Shown in pieces: positions 32,783 through 43,989 of a stretch of 64,000 nucleotides of DNA. The notes beneath the pieces were generated by a model. The model saw nothing but the letters and a program-made list of their open reading frames with translations. It ran no database searches and was not told where the DNA came from. Each line of letters starts with the position of its first letter. Position 1 is the stretch's first letter. The translations under genes and the position numbers were made by a program. Origin of the DNA: Diabrotica undecimpunctata (lineage: Eukaryota; Arthropoda; Insecta; Coleoptera; Chrysomelidae); NCBI RefSeq assembly GCF_040954645.1, contig NC_092803.1:66237427-66301426 (forward strand), read 5' to 3'.

Positions 32783-34405
32783 ATGGAAGATCTCAAGAAG
32801 AAGAGAAAACCACTGAAGGCCAAGATTACCAGAATAGCGAACTGGTTACTAGAAAACGCAGATGCAGAAACTGACGGTCTCCAGTTTCAACTCAGACACA
32901 CCGAATTGAAAACATGTTATCTGAAATATGAAGACGTGATGGATCAGATTGAAGAAATCGATGAAACCGATTCTGAAACAGAAGACAGGGTACTGATGGA
33001 GGAAAAATACTTTTCTACACTAGCTGGACTGCAGCATAAGATGGAAGCTTTAAAGTTACCCTCCCACTCGCTCATCTCAAACGATACTCCACCAACTGTA
33101 GCCACTGCTAAGGTTAGGTTGCCGGAAATTACGATGCAGGTATTCTCAGGAAACTTCGCCGATTGGAACTTAGGTTATGTTATTTTTGGTACTATTCCCC
33201 CTCATGTCTTTCATCGGAGTTCAAACTTGGCTATTTCTCAGTCAAATGTTTCTCTCTTTGTTCAGTCCGAATCCGAAGAGAATAATTTAGATAAATTGAT
33301 ACAACAATTTTTCGAAATTGAAGAAGTTCCCCACGTTAGTAAATTAACCCCCGATGAGGAATTGGCTGAACAAATATTTAATAAAACCACTCGTATTTTA
33401 CCTTCGGGTCGTTTTCAAGTAAACCTACCACTTGTCTGCGAAAATGCGCATAAAAAATTAGGTGAATCTTTTAAAGTAGCTTTAAAGAGATTTATTAATT
33501 TAGAAAATAGGCTCTTAAAAAATAAAAATACATACGCTCAATATAAGTCGTTCATTAGTGAATATCTTTTTCTCGAACATGCTAGAATAGTCCCTCTCTC
33601 TCTTACTAATGAAAATTTAGAAAATAAATATTTTCTCCCGCATCACTGTGTAGTAAAGGAAGAATCCTTAACAACAAAACTTAGGGTTGTTTTCGATGGT
33701 TCGATGAAAAGCTCTAGTAGTTACTCGTTAAATGATATCCTACTCAAAGGTCCCACTCTTCAACCAGAACTTTTTGATATTTTGCTACGCTTTCGATTAT
33801 ATTCCTTTGTTTTCACAACTGATATACAAAAGATGTACAGACAGGTTAAAATCAATCCTGATCAAACCTTTCTGTTAAACATACTTTGGTGTGACTCCCC
33901 GGAAAAAGATATTGAGTGCCTGGAATTGCAAACAGTTACATATGGAACTAAAAGCGCCAGTTTTCAGAGTACTCGCTGTTTAATGGAACTGGCAAATACT
34001 CATCAAACTGAATATCCCCTGGCCAGTGACGCTCTTCAAAATAATTGTTATATTGATGACATTCTCTACGGTGCTAATGATGAGCAAACTCTCCTCAAAG
34101 CTCACAAGGAATTAACTAGTTTACTTGGAACAGCATGTATTTCTCTACATAAATGGTGTTCTAACTCGGACTCGTTTCTAAAAAACATTTCTTCTCTCTC
34201 TTCAAACTCTTCTTATGTCATAGCTCCAGATAATTGCTCTAATAAGGTTTTAGGTTTATGCTGGAATCCTGTTCTTGACACGTTTTCAATCTCTCTTCCA
34301 GATTTCACCCTAAAGAACTCATACACTAAGAGAGAAGTACTGTCAATGATTGCCCAAATATTTGATCCTCAAGGTCTTATTAATCCCGTTACAGTTGTCG
34401 CTTAG
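32783..34405 (+). pseudogene. BEL Gag N-terminus fused to RT, defective
   Basis: 540 residues from ATG 32783. Residues 1-128 are the N-terminal Gag region (Lys-rich start, coiled-coil-like acidic stretch, then LPEITMQVFSGNFADWN). At about residue 129 (near 33168) the sequence passes without warning into the end of the aspartic-protease region (LGYVIFGTIPPHVFH) and the linker before RT. The rest of Gag, its zinc knuckles and the protease active site are absent, an in-frame deletion. RT follows, with KLRVVFDGS, FTTDIQKMYRQV and the active-site YIDD at residues 423-426. The frame ends in a TAG at 34403; the next frame starts in phase seven bases later, so one nonsense change splits Pol between RT and RNase H. 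Confidence 0.92.
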
Positions 34406-34411
34406 CTTATA

Positions 34412-36628
34412 ATGCAAAAGATTTGGATTTCCAAAATCAGTTGGAACGATACCATTGACGCAAATACGTTACATGAATGGCTAAGTTTTATTAGCAGTCT
34501 CTCTTATTTTAAGGACTTAAGTATACCTAGATGTCTCTTTTTAAGTCAAGAAATCACTGGTGTTGAGATTCACTCATTCTCAGATGCAAGTTTAAAGGCT
34601 TATGGAGCTTGTATCTACTTACGTGTGACCTATAAATCAGAACAGGTGTCTTGTTCCCTTCTAGCATCTAAGAGTCGCGTTGCTCCGTTAAAACCCTTGA
34701 CCCTTCCAAGATTGGAACTCATGGGTGCTCTATTGTGTAGTAAACTCACAGCAAAGATTGCTAATATTGTTAAAGAAAAGTTATCTCAATTAGACTCTAT
34801 AAATATGTGGTCGGATTCAGAAATTGTTCTCGCTTGGCTTCGTTCACATCCTTCTCGTTGGACCCAATTTGTAGCAAATAGGGTTGCACAAATTTTAGAT
34901 AATTCTCCTAATGCTCACTGGAGGCACGTACGATCCAAAGAGAATCCTGCCGACATACTCTCCCGAGGAATGCTACCCTCTGAATTAATAAATTCGTCCT
35001 TATGGTTTCATGGTCCTCCATTTTTAAATCAACTTCGGTTGGATTTATTGAAATACAACCCAAAGGGGTATACTTCCAAGTTGCCTGAAGAAAGGAAAAT
35101 CATTCTCCACGCTCGAAATGATCAAATAGATTTCTTCACCTCACTTTCTGATAGGTTCTCCAATTTTTCAAAGTTTGTAAGAACTTTAGCCTATATGTTT
35201 AGATTTGCTAATAATGCTAAACCGCTTTCTCGCAAGTTAACTAATACCCTTGAAGTCAGCGAACTTCAAAACGCTGAACTTAAGATTATTAAGATGCTTC
35301 AGTATTCCAACTTCTCGAGTGAGATTTCTGAGCTTAAGAAAGGTAAAACTCTATCTAATAAGTGTCTTTTACCCCTAAATCCCTTTTTGGATGAGAATGA
35401 AATGCTCCGGGTGGGAGGTCGCCTCAGAAACTCAGACGTTACCTTTGATCAAAGATACCCTCTTCTCCTCCCCTCAAAAAATCGTGTAGTTCGTCTCATC
35501 CTCCACAGAGAACATGTCAGACTCTGTCACTCAGGTCCTCAAAATACTTTGTCACAAATTCGTCTCAAATATTGGCCTTTAAATGGACTACGAGAAGTCA
35601 AGAAGGTCACTCACCAATGTATGGTTTGTTTTAAGTTTCGTGCCAAACCCGCTACCCAGATCATGGCAGATCTACCAAAAGAACGTTTAAACTCCTCTCG
35701 AGTGTTCGCTCACGTCGGATTAGATTTTGGCGGCCCCTTTCAGATAAAGTCTTCCAACCTTCGTAAGGCTCCTTTATTAAAATCGTATATTGCTCTTTTC
35801 GTTTGCTTGTCGACTCGAGCTGTTCATATTGAAGTCGTTTCCGGCCTCTCTACGGAGACGTTTCTTCTCGCTCTAAAACGCTTTATTAGCCGTAGAGGCC
35901 TCCCTCAAACAATATTCAGTGACAACGCCACGAACTTTCTTGGTGCTCGCAACCAGCTGTTTGAACTCTATAAGTTTTTCAAGGAAAAGGAAAGCTCTCG
36001 TTCTATTAAGGAATTTTTGGCCTCATCTCATATTCGCTGGAAAACTATAGTTCCTCGAGCCCCTCACCATGGTGGTATTTGGGAAAGTGCTATAAAGAGC
36101 GCAAAGCATCATATGCGTAGGCTCCTTGGCAATGTTAAGCTTACGTTCGAAGAATTCACTACAGTTCTCGGTCAAATTGAAGCTGTGCTCAACTCCCGGC
36201 CTCTTTGCTCCCTTTCAAATGACCCCTCCGATTTTACGTATCTTTCTCCTGGACACTTCTTGATTGGACAATCTCTTACGTCCTTTCCTGAAAAAGATGT
36301 AATCCACATTCCTGAAAACAGATTGAATTTATGGCAACATTTGTCCAAACTCCAACAAGTGTTTTGGAAAAAATGGTCTATCGACTATTTGAATAGACTT
36401 CAAAATCGCCCTAAATGGTTTCTTCCTCATAAAAACCTAGAACCTAACGATCTCGTGTTGCTGATTGAAGACAACACTCCTCCTCTTCATTGGGCACTAG
36501 CAAGAGTTATTGAGGTCTTTCCCGGAAAAGATGGGAGAGTAAGAATTGCCTCGGTGAAAACTAAAGATGGAGTCTTCAAGCGCTCTATTACAAAATTGTG
36601 TCCTCTACCCAATGACGATTTAATTTAA
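34412..36628 (+). pseudogene. BEL Pol: RNase H, integrase, DUF5641
   Basis: 738 residues, same phase as the preceding frame and separated from it only by a stop, so it is normally part of one polyprotein. It opens with the A17/RNase H-like region (SFSDASLKAYGACIYL; MWSDSEIVLAWLRSHP). Next is the integrase HHCC zinc-binding domain (HREHVRLCHSG ... HQCMVCFKF), then the catalytic core with GLDFGGPF (D438), IFSDNATNFLG (D504) and HGGIWESAIK (E558). The C-terminal DUF5641 domain (LLIEDNTPPLHWALARVIEV ... GVFKRSITKLCPLP) closes it. No internal stop or missing catalytic residue was seen in this part. It would not be translated efficiently without its own start. Confidence 0.93.
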
Positions 36629-36718
36629 GTTAGTATAAGATGATAATTGTAATGTATTTTTTCTTCCGCATGCTCTCTTGGCATAATATAATCTGTTTAT
36701 TTGTGTTAAAGCCAGCGC

Positions 36719-36735
36719 TTCAACGGGGGCGAGTA
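36719..36735 (+). promoter_or_regulatory. BEL purine-rich tract
   Basis: ttcaacgggggcgagta lies directly before the 3' LTR, the expected plus-strand primer position. Confidence 0.75.
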
Positions 36736-37191
36736 TGTTGTAAAAACAACATTTTATATTAATTTCAGTTTATTTTTCGTTTCCACAAATGTTGAATTTT
36801 ATCTTATGCGACAGACTGTATTTGACAGACTGTCAAAAGTGCGGTGAAAAAGTGCATTTAGTTTTCTCTATAGTCGGGCGCCCCTAAAACGCCGGTATAA
36901 AAATGAACAATTTATTAAAGCGAACTCTTTATTTAGTAATAGTGCCTTTGTAAATATTTTCGCGTTATTAAATGTGTAGTATCGATTAATTACGCTTATT
37001 TTTCTCTAAGTACAAACCCCTATAAAACCAAACACATACTGAACCATCGCCGTGAAGTCTGCTTATCTATATCGAAGGAAACTCTTGTACAGTCTATGGT
37101 CCTAAAATATTTGGTACTGTACACGCACGGGGAAAGGAATTTAATAAGCTTTCTCCCGAACAATTGTTGGAGATCAATCAAAGTTCCAACA
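36736..37191 (+). repeat. BEL/Pao 3' LTR
   Basis: 456 bases; partner of 31716-32171 with four substitutions. Confidence 0.97.
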
Positions 37192-37690
37192 CAGAGCTTA
37201 GTCTAGAGTTCAGAATTCGAATGATCAGTTGTTACATTTTTTCTGTTTTGCTGTATGGCTTTAAAAGTTGGACAATGGACTCTGAAACAGAAAAAAGAAT
37301 AGATACCTTTGAAATGTATATATACAGACGGATGCTGAGAATTCCACGGGTACAAAAAGTTACCAATGGTGAGGTACTTCGGCGCATGAGTAAACAAAAA
37401 GAATTACTTAGCATAATCAAAGAGAGGAAAATACAATACTTGGGTCATGTGTTGAGCGGTGAAATATATGAATTACTCCAAATCATATTGAAAGATAAAG
37501 TGAAGGAGAAAAAATCATTTGGAAGACGTCAGAACTCGTGGCTGAAAGACCTGAGAAGATAGTTTGACCGCTCATCCACAGAAATCTTTCGTGCAGCAGT
37601 TTCCAAAGCTACAATTGCCATTTGGATCGCCAACTTTCGAAAGGAGACGGCACAGGAGATGGTCAATCCATCTCGTTGGAGGTCTTTCTC
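37192..37690 (+). mobile_element. Endonuclease-RT LINE, 3' piece after BEL insertion
   Basis: Begins with the second cagag duplicate, then reads LSLEFRIRMISCYIFSVLLY, ETEKRIDTFEMYIYRRMLRI, EVLRRMSKQKELLSIIKERK and YLGHVLSGEIYELLQIILKD, ending GRRQNSWLKDLR. After a stop (37560) the terminal FDRSSTEIFRAAVSKATIAI remains readable. It continues the copy at 31075-31715 without loss at the insertion point. Confidence 0.9.
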
Positions 37691-37800
37691 GTGGTCTTCG
37701 GCCTTCTAACTTCTCTTAAATGATGAGTTTTTCTATTGTCGATATCTGACCTCATGACATGTCCAAAATATTTAAATTATTGTAGTTGGATTTTGCCGGA
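37690..37800 (-). mobile_element. Short LINE fragment
   Basis: The minus strand reads FKYFGHVMRSDIDNRKTHHL then REVRRPKTTRK, the GHVMR block of the same LINE class. It joins tail to tail with the preceding copy. Confidence 0.5.
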
Positions 37801-38189
37801 GAGTTTTTTTTACAGATCATTAGTTCTTTTAGAATATAATTATTTGTACTACGGTCGGTCAATTTATTTGTACAACATCAAACCAGTAAATTTTGGTTAT
37901 ATGTGGATGATTTTTGTTGCCTATCCACTATCATGATTTTTGTCTTTCTTCTTCATATTGCGCCAATGAATTTTTAGGACATACGTCGTTAAACGAGTAA
38001 GCGAAGAAATTGCCAAGCGAACTTTATAAGAAAGTTAATAATTTGTCTAAAAATACCAATCACAAACAGTATAATGCATGATGGAAAAGCAATAACAGAT
38101 GCCAACAATCCACAAGGAAACTAAGTTCCTGTAGCTGGCTGTATACCATGTATCACAAAAAAATTAAGTAAACATCCTTTATAAAAGGT

Positions 38190-38277
38190 ATATAAATTAA
38201 AAATCCAAACGGTCTATGTCATGAAGACAAAACGTTTTGTCTTCATGACATAGCCCGTTTGGGTTTTTAATTTATAT
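38190..38277. repeat. Near-perfect 88-base palindrome
   Basis: 44-base arms differ at about two positions and meet without a loop at acaaaac/gttttgt (centre 38233/38234). The arm contains ctatgtcatgaagac. It could extrude as a cruciform or be a collapsed fold-back element. Confidence 0.95.
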
Positions 38278-39350
38278 GCCAACAATATTTCAGAAGAATT
38301 GGAGACAATACTGTGAAAATAGTAACATGATATGAGCATGAGAGTATAGAATTTGTACTAATTATATTTCCTTTCAATTTGTTGATGTTTTTGATTTCAT
38401 TTAAGTTAGATCTAAATAATTTGATTTATAAATTAAAAATCTAATTTAACACGTATAGCATGATTCACAGTTATAAAGTCGTTTAAACCATAACATGACA
38501 TTAAATATGCTATCGGTAAATACCCAAACCATATCGTGAGTATGTAAATTAAAGATAAACTAGTTTATGGGTCATATAATTTTACGTCTGTTTATGTGGA
38601 GCTTACAGTACAAAAAAAGAAAACTTTTACAATTCTAGGAAAACAAATGATTAATTCCTCCAATTTTAATATTTGCATTATCTGGGCCATGCTTACTCTT
38701 GGATAGCCTGGATCTTCCGAGTTTGATAAGCATAACTTATGTGCATGTTGTTTTATTCGTTTGAGCTGCCCGTGGTTATACCTATCTGGTTTGTCCTAAT
38801 GGATTGTTTTGCTTATTTTTGCATTTATTAACCAATAATGCAAGGTTGCCATTATTTTAGGAGTGGCAATCAATGTTTGTTCTCGAATTCTCACATTTTC
38901 TTAAATCGCCCTGTTTTGGTATTTTAACTACATATTACATCAACGTACCATTCATTTGGTAGTTCTTGGGCACAGCACATCTTGTTAGATAACGTATGTA
39001 GCATTCGATTTAGATTAGATTAAGAGAGGTGGCCTTTCGGCCTATTCAGATTTATTGTGGTCCTCTAGTCCTAGATAACATTCTCTAGCCTGACCCTTTT
39101 TATAAAGTCTAGTAGCTTCGAGACTGTACCTTTCATGTAACTATTTGCCGGTGGATTTTCTTCTCCTACTATGCCAATCTATGTTCTGTAGGATGAGATG
39201 ATGAATTATAAATCTCCCTGTTGTCAGCTTTTTCATTTTGACTAAATCAGTACGTGATTTATTTGATTTCTATACTTTCCTCCCAGGAACTTTCATGTTT
39301 CTTTGTTTATCTTCTTATGTTTACATATCATTCTCATCATTAATCAGCCT
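38278..39350. other. Unassigned
   Basis: No gene recognised. 39010-39230 on the minus strand (with gccgaaaggccacctctctt) looks like the 3' end of an unidentified LINE or SINE. Confidence 0.3.
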
Positions 39351-39359
39351 TAATTTGTC

Positions 39360-40190
39360 CATTGTTGGACGTAAGACTCCTCCAAATATTTCCATCTATT
39401 TCTGTTCTGTGCCTATTGTACCCAATTGGTCACAAGTTTTCTGAAGTCCTCGGTCCATCGCGTTGGGGGCCTTCCTTGGCTTAGCTTGTCCAATAGACCA
39501 ATTTTTTTGTCCATCTGTCGTCTTTTATTCCTACAACATGTCCCGTCCATCTCCATTTTTGCTTTGTAAGACGTTCGATAATGTCTTCCACTCCGGTTCG
39601 TCTACGAACTTCCTCGTTTCTTAGTTTATTTCTCAAGCTTATTCCAAGCATTGATCTCTCGATTTTATATTGTGTCCTTTTCATTTTTCCGCTGATGTTT
39701 TTGCAAGAGTTAAGATTTCTACTCCGTATGTGAAAACTAGTAGAACACACTGGCTGAAAGCTTTTTTTAATTGATTAGGACATTTGTTTTAAACATGTCT
39801 CTCATTTTTCCGAATGCAGCCCAACCAAAACTTACTCTTCCTATTAGCATATATGTTTAGCTGTCTCGCGGTAATCTTATTTCGTAACTCAAATAGGCAT
39901 GTCTTTCCACAACTGTATGGCCAATTTTTTGATTTCTATTTGTTCATTGGGGATGCGATTCAACATGTTTATTTTCCATAGTTTATCTTTAAACCGACTC
40001 TCTGTGTTACTTGCTATAGTTGCTGTATCATAACTTTGGTCTTTTTTGGTATCTGTTATGAGAACAATGTCATTCGCATATCGGAGATGATTTAGTTTAT
40101 TTCCATCGATGTAATACCGTTTGAGTCCCACTCTAATCCTTTAAATGCGTATTCCATGAATGCTATAAATGATTTTGCTCGACAAAGTAT
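39360..40190 (-). mobile_element. RTE-type LINE, RT to 3' end
   Basis: The minus strand starts in the RT region (about 40190), reads LNHLRYANDIVLITD (catalytic YADD changed to YAND), then after a deletion KIERSMLGISLRNKLRNEEV, RRRTGVEDIIERLTKQKW, RWTGHVVGIKDDRWTKKL. This is the C-terminus of RTE-clade elements ('RxMLGxSLRDxIRNExIRRRTxVxDVxERIxxLKWxWAGHVAR'). Dead by active-site change, stops and deletion. Confidence 0.82.
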
Positions 40191-40259
40191 TTTCCTGCCG
40201 CAGGCCCCTTCCACTATTTATCTTCAGAGTCATATAATGAAGGTCGCGCAATAAAGGTC

Positions 40260-40568
40260 ATGTAATGTTTAAATATGCTGTCCCCTAATTATAGGCTCGT
40301 TTGGTTTACAAAATTTTAACAGTCGTTTATTTGATCCAGTCCTTCCTTTCTATTAACTGATTCATATCCTGCATTATTATTGCCTATGTTGGTGTTCATG
40401 TATCCAATCACAATTTTGATGTCACTTTTGTAATTATTGTTTTGAAACTTTGTCGAAAGTTGTTTGAGAACCTACTCTCCTAGCAAGTAGGTCCGCTTTT
40501 TCATTCCCTTTAATACCAGCAAGTCTAGCCACTGAAACCAAACTTACTTTGTTACTTTCTTCGATCTA
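40260..40568 (-). mobile_element. Jockey-type RNase H, distal piece (split)
   Basis: The minus strand reads EESNKVSLVSVARLAGIKGN then EKADLLARRVGS, matching 'xVxLVWVPGHxGIxGNExADxLAR'. It continues the piece at 42576-42780; the interruption falls in the same codons (NLI) on both sides. Confidence 0.72.
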
Positions 40569-40578
40569 AATGAGATTC
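40569..40578 (+). repeat. Target-site duplication of LINE, left
   Basis: aatgagattc, matched by aatcagattc at 42566-42575 (one difference). Confidence 0.65.
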
Positions 40579-42565
40579 TGGAACCATATTTCAATAAGAA
40601 ATCCCTACGCCAGCAATAATTTTAAATTTATATAAGGTTGAATGCTCGAATAAATGAACTTTGATCAAATGAAAGGCAGATATCGAGCACAGTTTATTAA
40701 TTAAATCTTGCCTAAGTACTTTCGCTTTCTAGAGCATCTTCAGGGGCATCTGAAATAAGCCAAGAAACGTTTTTTAACTGAGAAAATTAATTAACTTCGA
40801 TAAAAACTTGAAGTTGATGATTGATAAAAGTTTTTATGTGATTAACGTTTTAGACTTACTTCGTCAATTTTGGCCTATCCAACAATCATAGAATATCATA
40901 AACATAAAATTGTACATTACACTACACTACACAAGGACAAACAGTTTAAAATTTTTAATTGGAGTTGGATTTATCGGAAGATTTGGAGATTACAAAAGAA
41001 ACAAATGGAAACTCTCACTATCTTAATAATCAAATTAATTTAAATTGTACTAAACTTAAACCTATTTTTAAAAACTTTATTGCAGCTTCACCTGGTAGGG
41101 GACCCAGCTCGGCTGTTTAGACTTCCTGCACTGAGCATATCGATTAAGAATTTATTAATTTCATACTTTGATCAACATTACTATTTTATTCTTCAATAAT
41201 TTACAAAACTAGCTTGCTCAGGTTCAATTGATCTATAGTTGGCGTTAATTACACTCTCCATACCTCTGCGTAGTTTAGATATACCATCTCCATAGTTGTA
41301 TATTTCAACATCTTCCACTGTTGGTCAGTTGGTCTTGAGTAATGCTTTGACATATTAATTTTATAGTTTTCCCATTGACTGTGGGTTTGACTGAACTACT
41401 TGGATTATACCCCATTTATACACTCTGCTTTCAATTTTAATTTTTAATTTTTAGTATTTTAATTTCATAGTTAGATTTCTTCTTTTCTACAGTATTGATA
41501 GTGCTTGGTAGACCCTTTTATTGTAGTCAACCACCCACTGTCTAATAGATTGTTTAGTCTATTTCTTGCATTCATACTTTACGCCCATTTCAGTTGCCCT
41601 CAAACTAACACCTAATTATTATAGACAGGTTTGAGTGTGAGATCAGGAATATGCAATCTACTGAAAAAATATTCTATATAATTTCATATTTCATCAGTTG
41701 ATTTCTTATAGTAGTGTCAGTTGGAACTTTGGTCAATGATTAGTTTCATAGAATTTTAAAATGTGCAGATCACATCTCCATGATTGTGACTGCTCATCCA
41801 AGCTATCATATGTTACATGTCACCTTAACATTTCCGTTAAGACCAGGAGCCATTCTCTCTCCTGTTGCCAACCATAATGTAGCTTCGCCTATTTTAAAAA
41901 TTTTAAACTGTTTGTCCTTGTGTAGTGTAGTGTAATGTATAATTTTATGTTTATGACATTCTATGATTGTCGGATAGGCCAAAATTGACGAAGTAAGTTT
42001 AAAACGTTAATCACATATCAACCATCAACTTCGAGTTTTTATCGAACTTAATTAATTTTCTTCAGTTAAAAAACGTTTCTTGGCTTATTTCAGATGCCCC
42101 TGAAGATGCTCTAGGATGCGAAAATACTTGGGCAAGATTTAATTAATAAACTGTGCTCAATATCTGCCTTTCATTTGATAAAAAAAAATAATTTTAAACC
42201 CAGTTAAGAATTATTTCATACAGATATACCATATACCACTCAGAGAAGCCATAAAAAACTTTGATAAAACCTTACTTTATTGAAAAGAGACAAGAAATCC
42301 ACATTCATAGCAATGGAAGAAACACTTTGCTGGAGTACTTGGGACATGTAACGAGAGGTCCCAAATATAGACTGTTACAAAATATAATGCAAAGAAAAAT
42401 AGCAGCCAAGCGCAGTCCAAGACGAAGAAAGACTTCATGGTTGAAGAACTTGCGGGAATGGTATGGTATTGATACAAGCATACTATTTAGATTAGCAGCG
42501 AATAAAATTAAAATAGGTATGATGGTAACCAACGTTCTGAAAAGATATGGTACATGAAGAAGAAG
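40579..42565 (+). mobile_element. LINE 3' fragment holding a long-TIR element
   Basis: Outer parts only (40579-40626 and 42199-42565) belong to this short, 5'-truncated copy. The 3' part reads YFIEKRQEIHIHSNGRNTLL, EYLGHVTRGPKYRLLQNIMQ, RRRKTSWLKNLREWYG, with a tgaagaagaagaa tail. A second copy without the insertion is at 43385-43640. The copy itself is inserted in the jockey-type fragment. Confidence 0.75.
40627..42186. mobile_element. About 1.56 kb element with ~290-base inverted ends
   Basis: Left arm about 40665-40960; right arm about 41895-42180, reverse complementary and roughly 90% alike, carrying caaatgaaaggcagatat, aagatttaattaataaactg and ccaaaattgacgaagtaagt. It is bracketed by aataattttaaa (40615-40626 and 42187-42198), a phrase present once in the uninterrupted second copy of the host LINE. 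The interior of about 940 bases has no complete ORF; the minus strand reads YNYGDGISKLRRGMESVI then NANYRSIEPEQASFVNY, which is not recognised. Fold-back, Mutator-like or inverted Penelope-type origin are all possible. Confidence 0.75.
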
Positions 42566-42575
42566 AATCAGATTC

Positions 42576-42780
42576 CGAAGACAGTTTCAAACTAACTTGG
42601 AGTCAATCCGATTCGATTCCTGTGCCTTTAATGCCGCCTGTCTACCAGAAATATTTTTTATAGATTTGTCACTGCAATTCCTTGTGATTAGTTTGTGTAG
42701 GCACATTTCTATTGCATAGATTTCTGCTTGAAAGATAGTTATTACCTAGGCTTTCACTATATTAAAGTATCCTGCCTTAT
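42576..42780 (-). mobile_element. Jockey-type RNase H, proximal piece (split)
   Basis: The minus strand reads FQAEIYAIEMCLHKLITRNC, SDKSIKNIS, then GRQAALKAQESNRIDSKLV. This is the 'FQAExxAIxxC...YSDSQAALxAL' part of a LINE RNase H domain. It continues at 40568-40260 beyond the nested insertions. Confidence 0.72.
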
Positions 42781-43384
42781 GTTCCTTCCTACTCAATTAA
42801 TGTATTTTTTCTTTTTATTGTTCTTATTATTGCATTTCCTTTCTCATGTTTATCGTTTTCGTTTGTGTTGTCAGACCTTAGCTGCCGGTCTCCTACTTAA
42901 ATTTCTTCAGTGTCATTCCAGCGTGTTTCACTTAATCTTCAAATTTCCGAGTTGTATTGATTCATTTTTAGTTTTTTTTTGCATTACCCGTTGAAATATT
43001 TTCCACTTGGTTGCTGCCTTTAATCAATTTCTTATTTCATCTTTAATTATCAATTTATTAAATTTCCTTTAACACTTTTTCCCTTTCTTAATTCTTCATT
43101 TCGGGATAATACCTATAGATCTTTAAGCCATTTCAATAAATAGTATTCACCACTGATATTTTTTTTTGGTATTACTTATTGTCGTAGATCATTTTGTTGT
43201 TCATCATCACTTTTCTTTCATTTGTCACCTATTGATAATAATAAATTGTCAAAAAGAGTCGAAGGTATATTTTTATGATTGAGAAGATAACCAATATGGG
43301 GATGGGAGGGCAGTCAACAGTTTATAAAGTAGTGAAAAATCTGGATCATGAACTTATTTCCTTAAACGAAATAGGGAAGAAAAA
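42781..43384. other. No gene seen
   Basis: AT-rich, with T-rich runs; no coding match on either strand. Confidence 0.3.
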
Positions 43385-43640
43385 TGGAATTATATTTCAA
43401 TAAGAAATCCCTGCGCCAGGAATAATTTTAAAAACAGGTGATAACTATTTCACACAAATATGCCTTAATTCTGCCACACAGAGAAGCTATAAAAACTTGG
43501 ATAAAATCTTACTTTACAGAAAAGAGGCAGGAATTCTACATTCATAAAAATGGAACAGATACTTTGCCGGGGAAGATCTTGCAACAAGTTCCAAATATTG
43601 TTCTGAAGACGAAATGTGAGTTCACAAAGACTATACAGTA
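43385..43640 (+). mobile_element. Second copy of the LINE 3' fragment
   Basis: Begins atatttcaataagaaatccc like 40589, passes uninterrupted through aataattttaaaa, and reads WIKSYFTEKRQEFYIHKNGT. It provides the empty-site comparison for the long-TIR element. Confidence 0.75.
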
Positions 43641-43989
43641 GCAAAAATGTGGATGCAGGATACAGATTGTACGAAAACATGTTTTGTAATTAAGGAATGA
43701 ACTAGTATGTATTCGAACAGTACTACTAACATTGTTTCAGTTTTTTTCTTAAAAAGTTCTGTCATCGTACTAGCGAACGCTAGATACTAGATACAATTAA
43801 AGGTACAACTCACCAATATTAGTGCGGTAGGAGAAATCATATTGTAAACTTTTTTAAAATGAATTTATTCAAATACCAACAATATTATAATACTTGTTTA
43901 CAACTTTACTCAGTGAAAATTATCAACTTCCAAAATTAAATTACTACTGTTCTTAAAAGGTTAAAGTTTCCTGTGTTTATATACATTTC

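Larger units (their letters stand above)
31716..37191 (+). mobile_element. BEL/Pao LTR retrotransposon, young but defective
   Basis: A 5,476-base element with two 456-base LTRs (TGTTG...CAACA ends), 5-base target duplications, leader, fused gag/pol frame and a purine-rich tract. The LTRs differ at 4 of 456 positions, so insertion is recent relative to most of the window. It cannot be autonomous: an in-frame deletion joins the N-terminal part of Gag to the region just before reverse transcriptase, and a stop codon splits Pol. It sits in the same orientation inside an older LINE copy. Confidence 0.97.
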
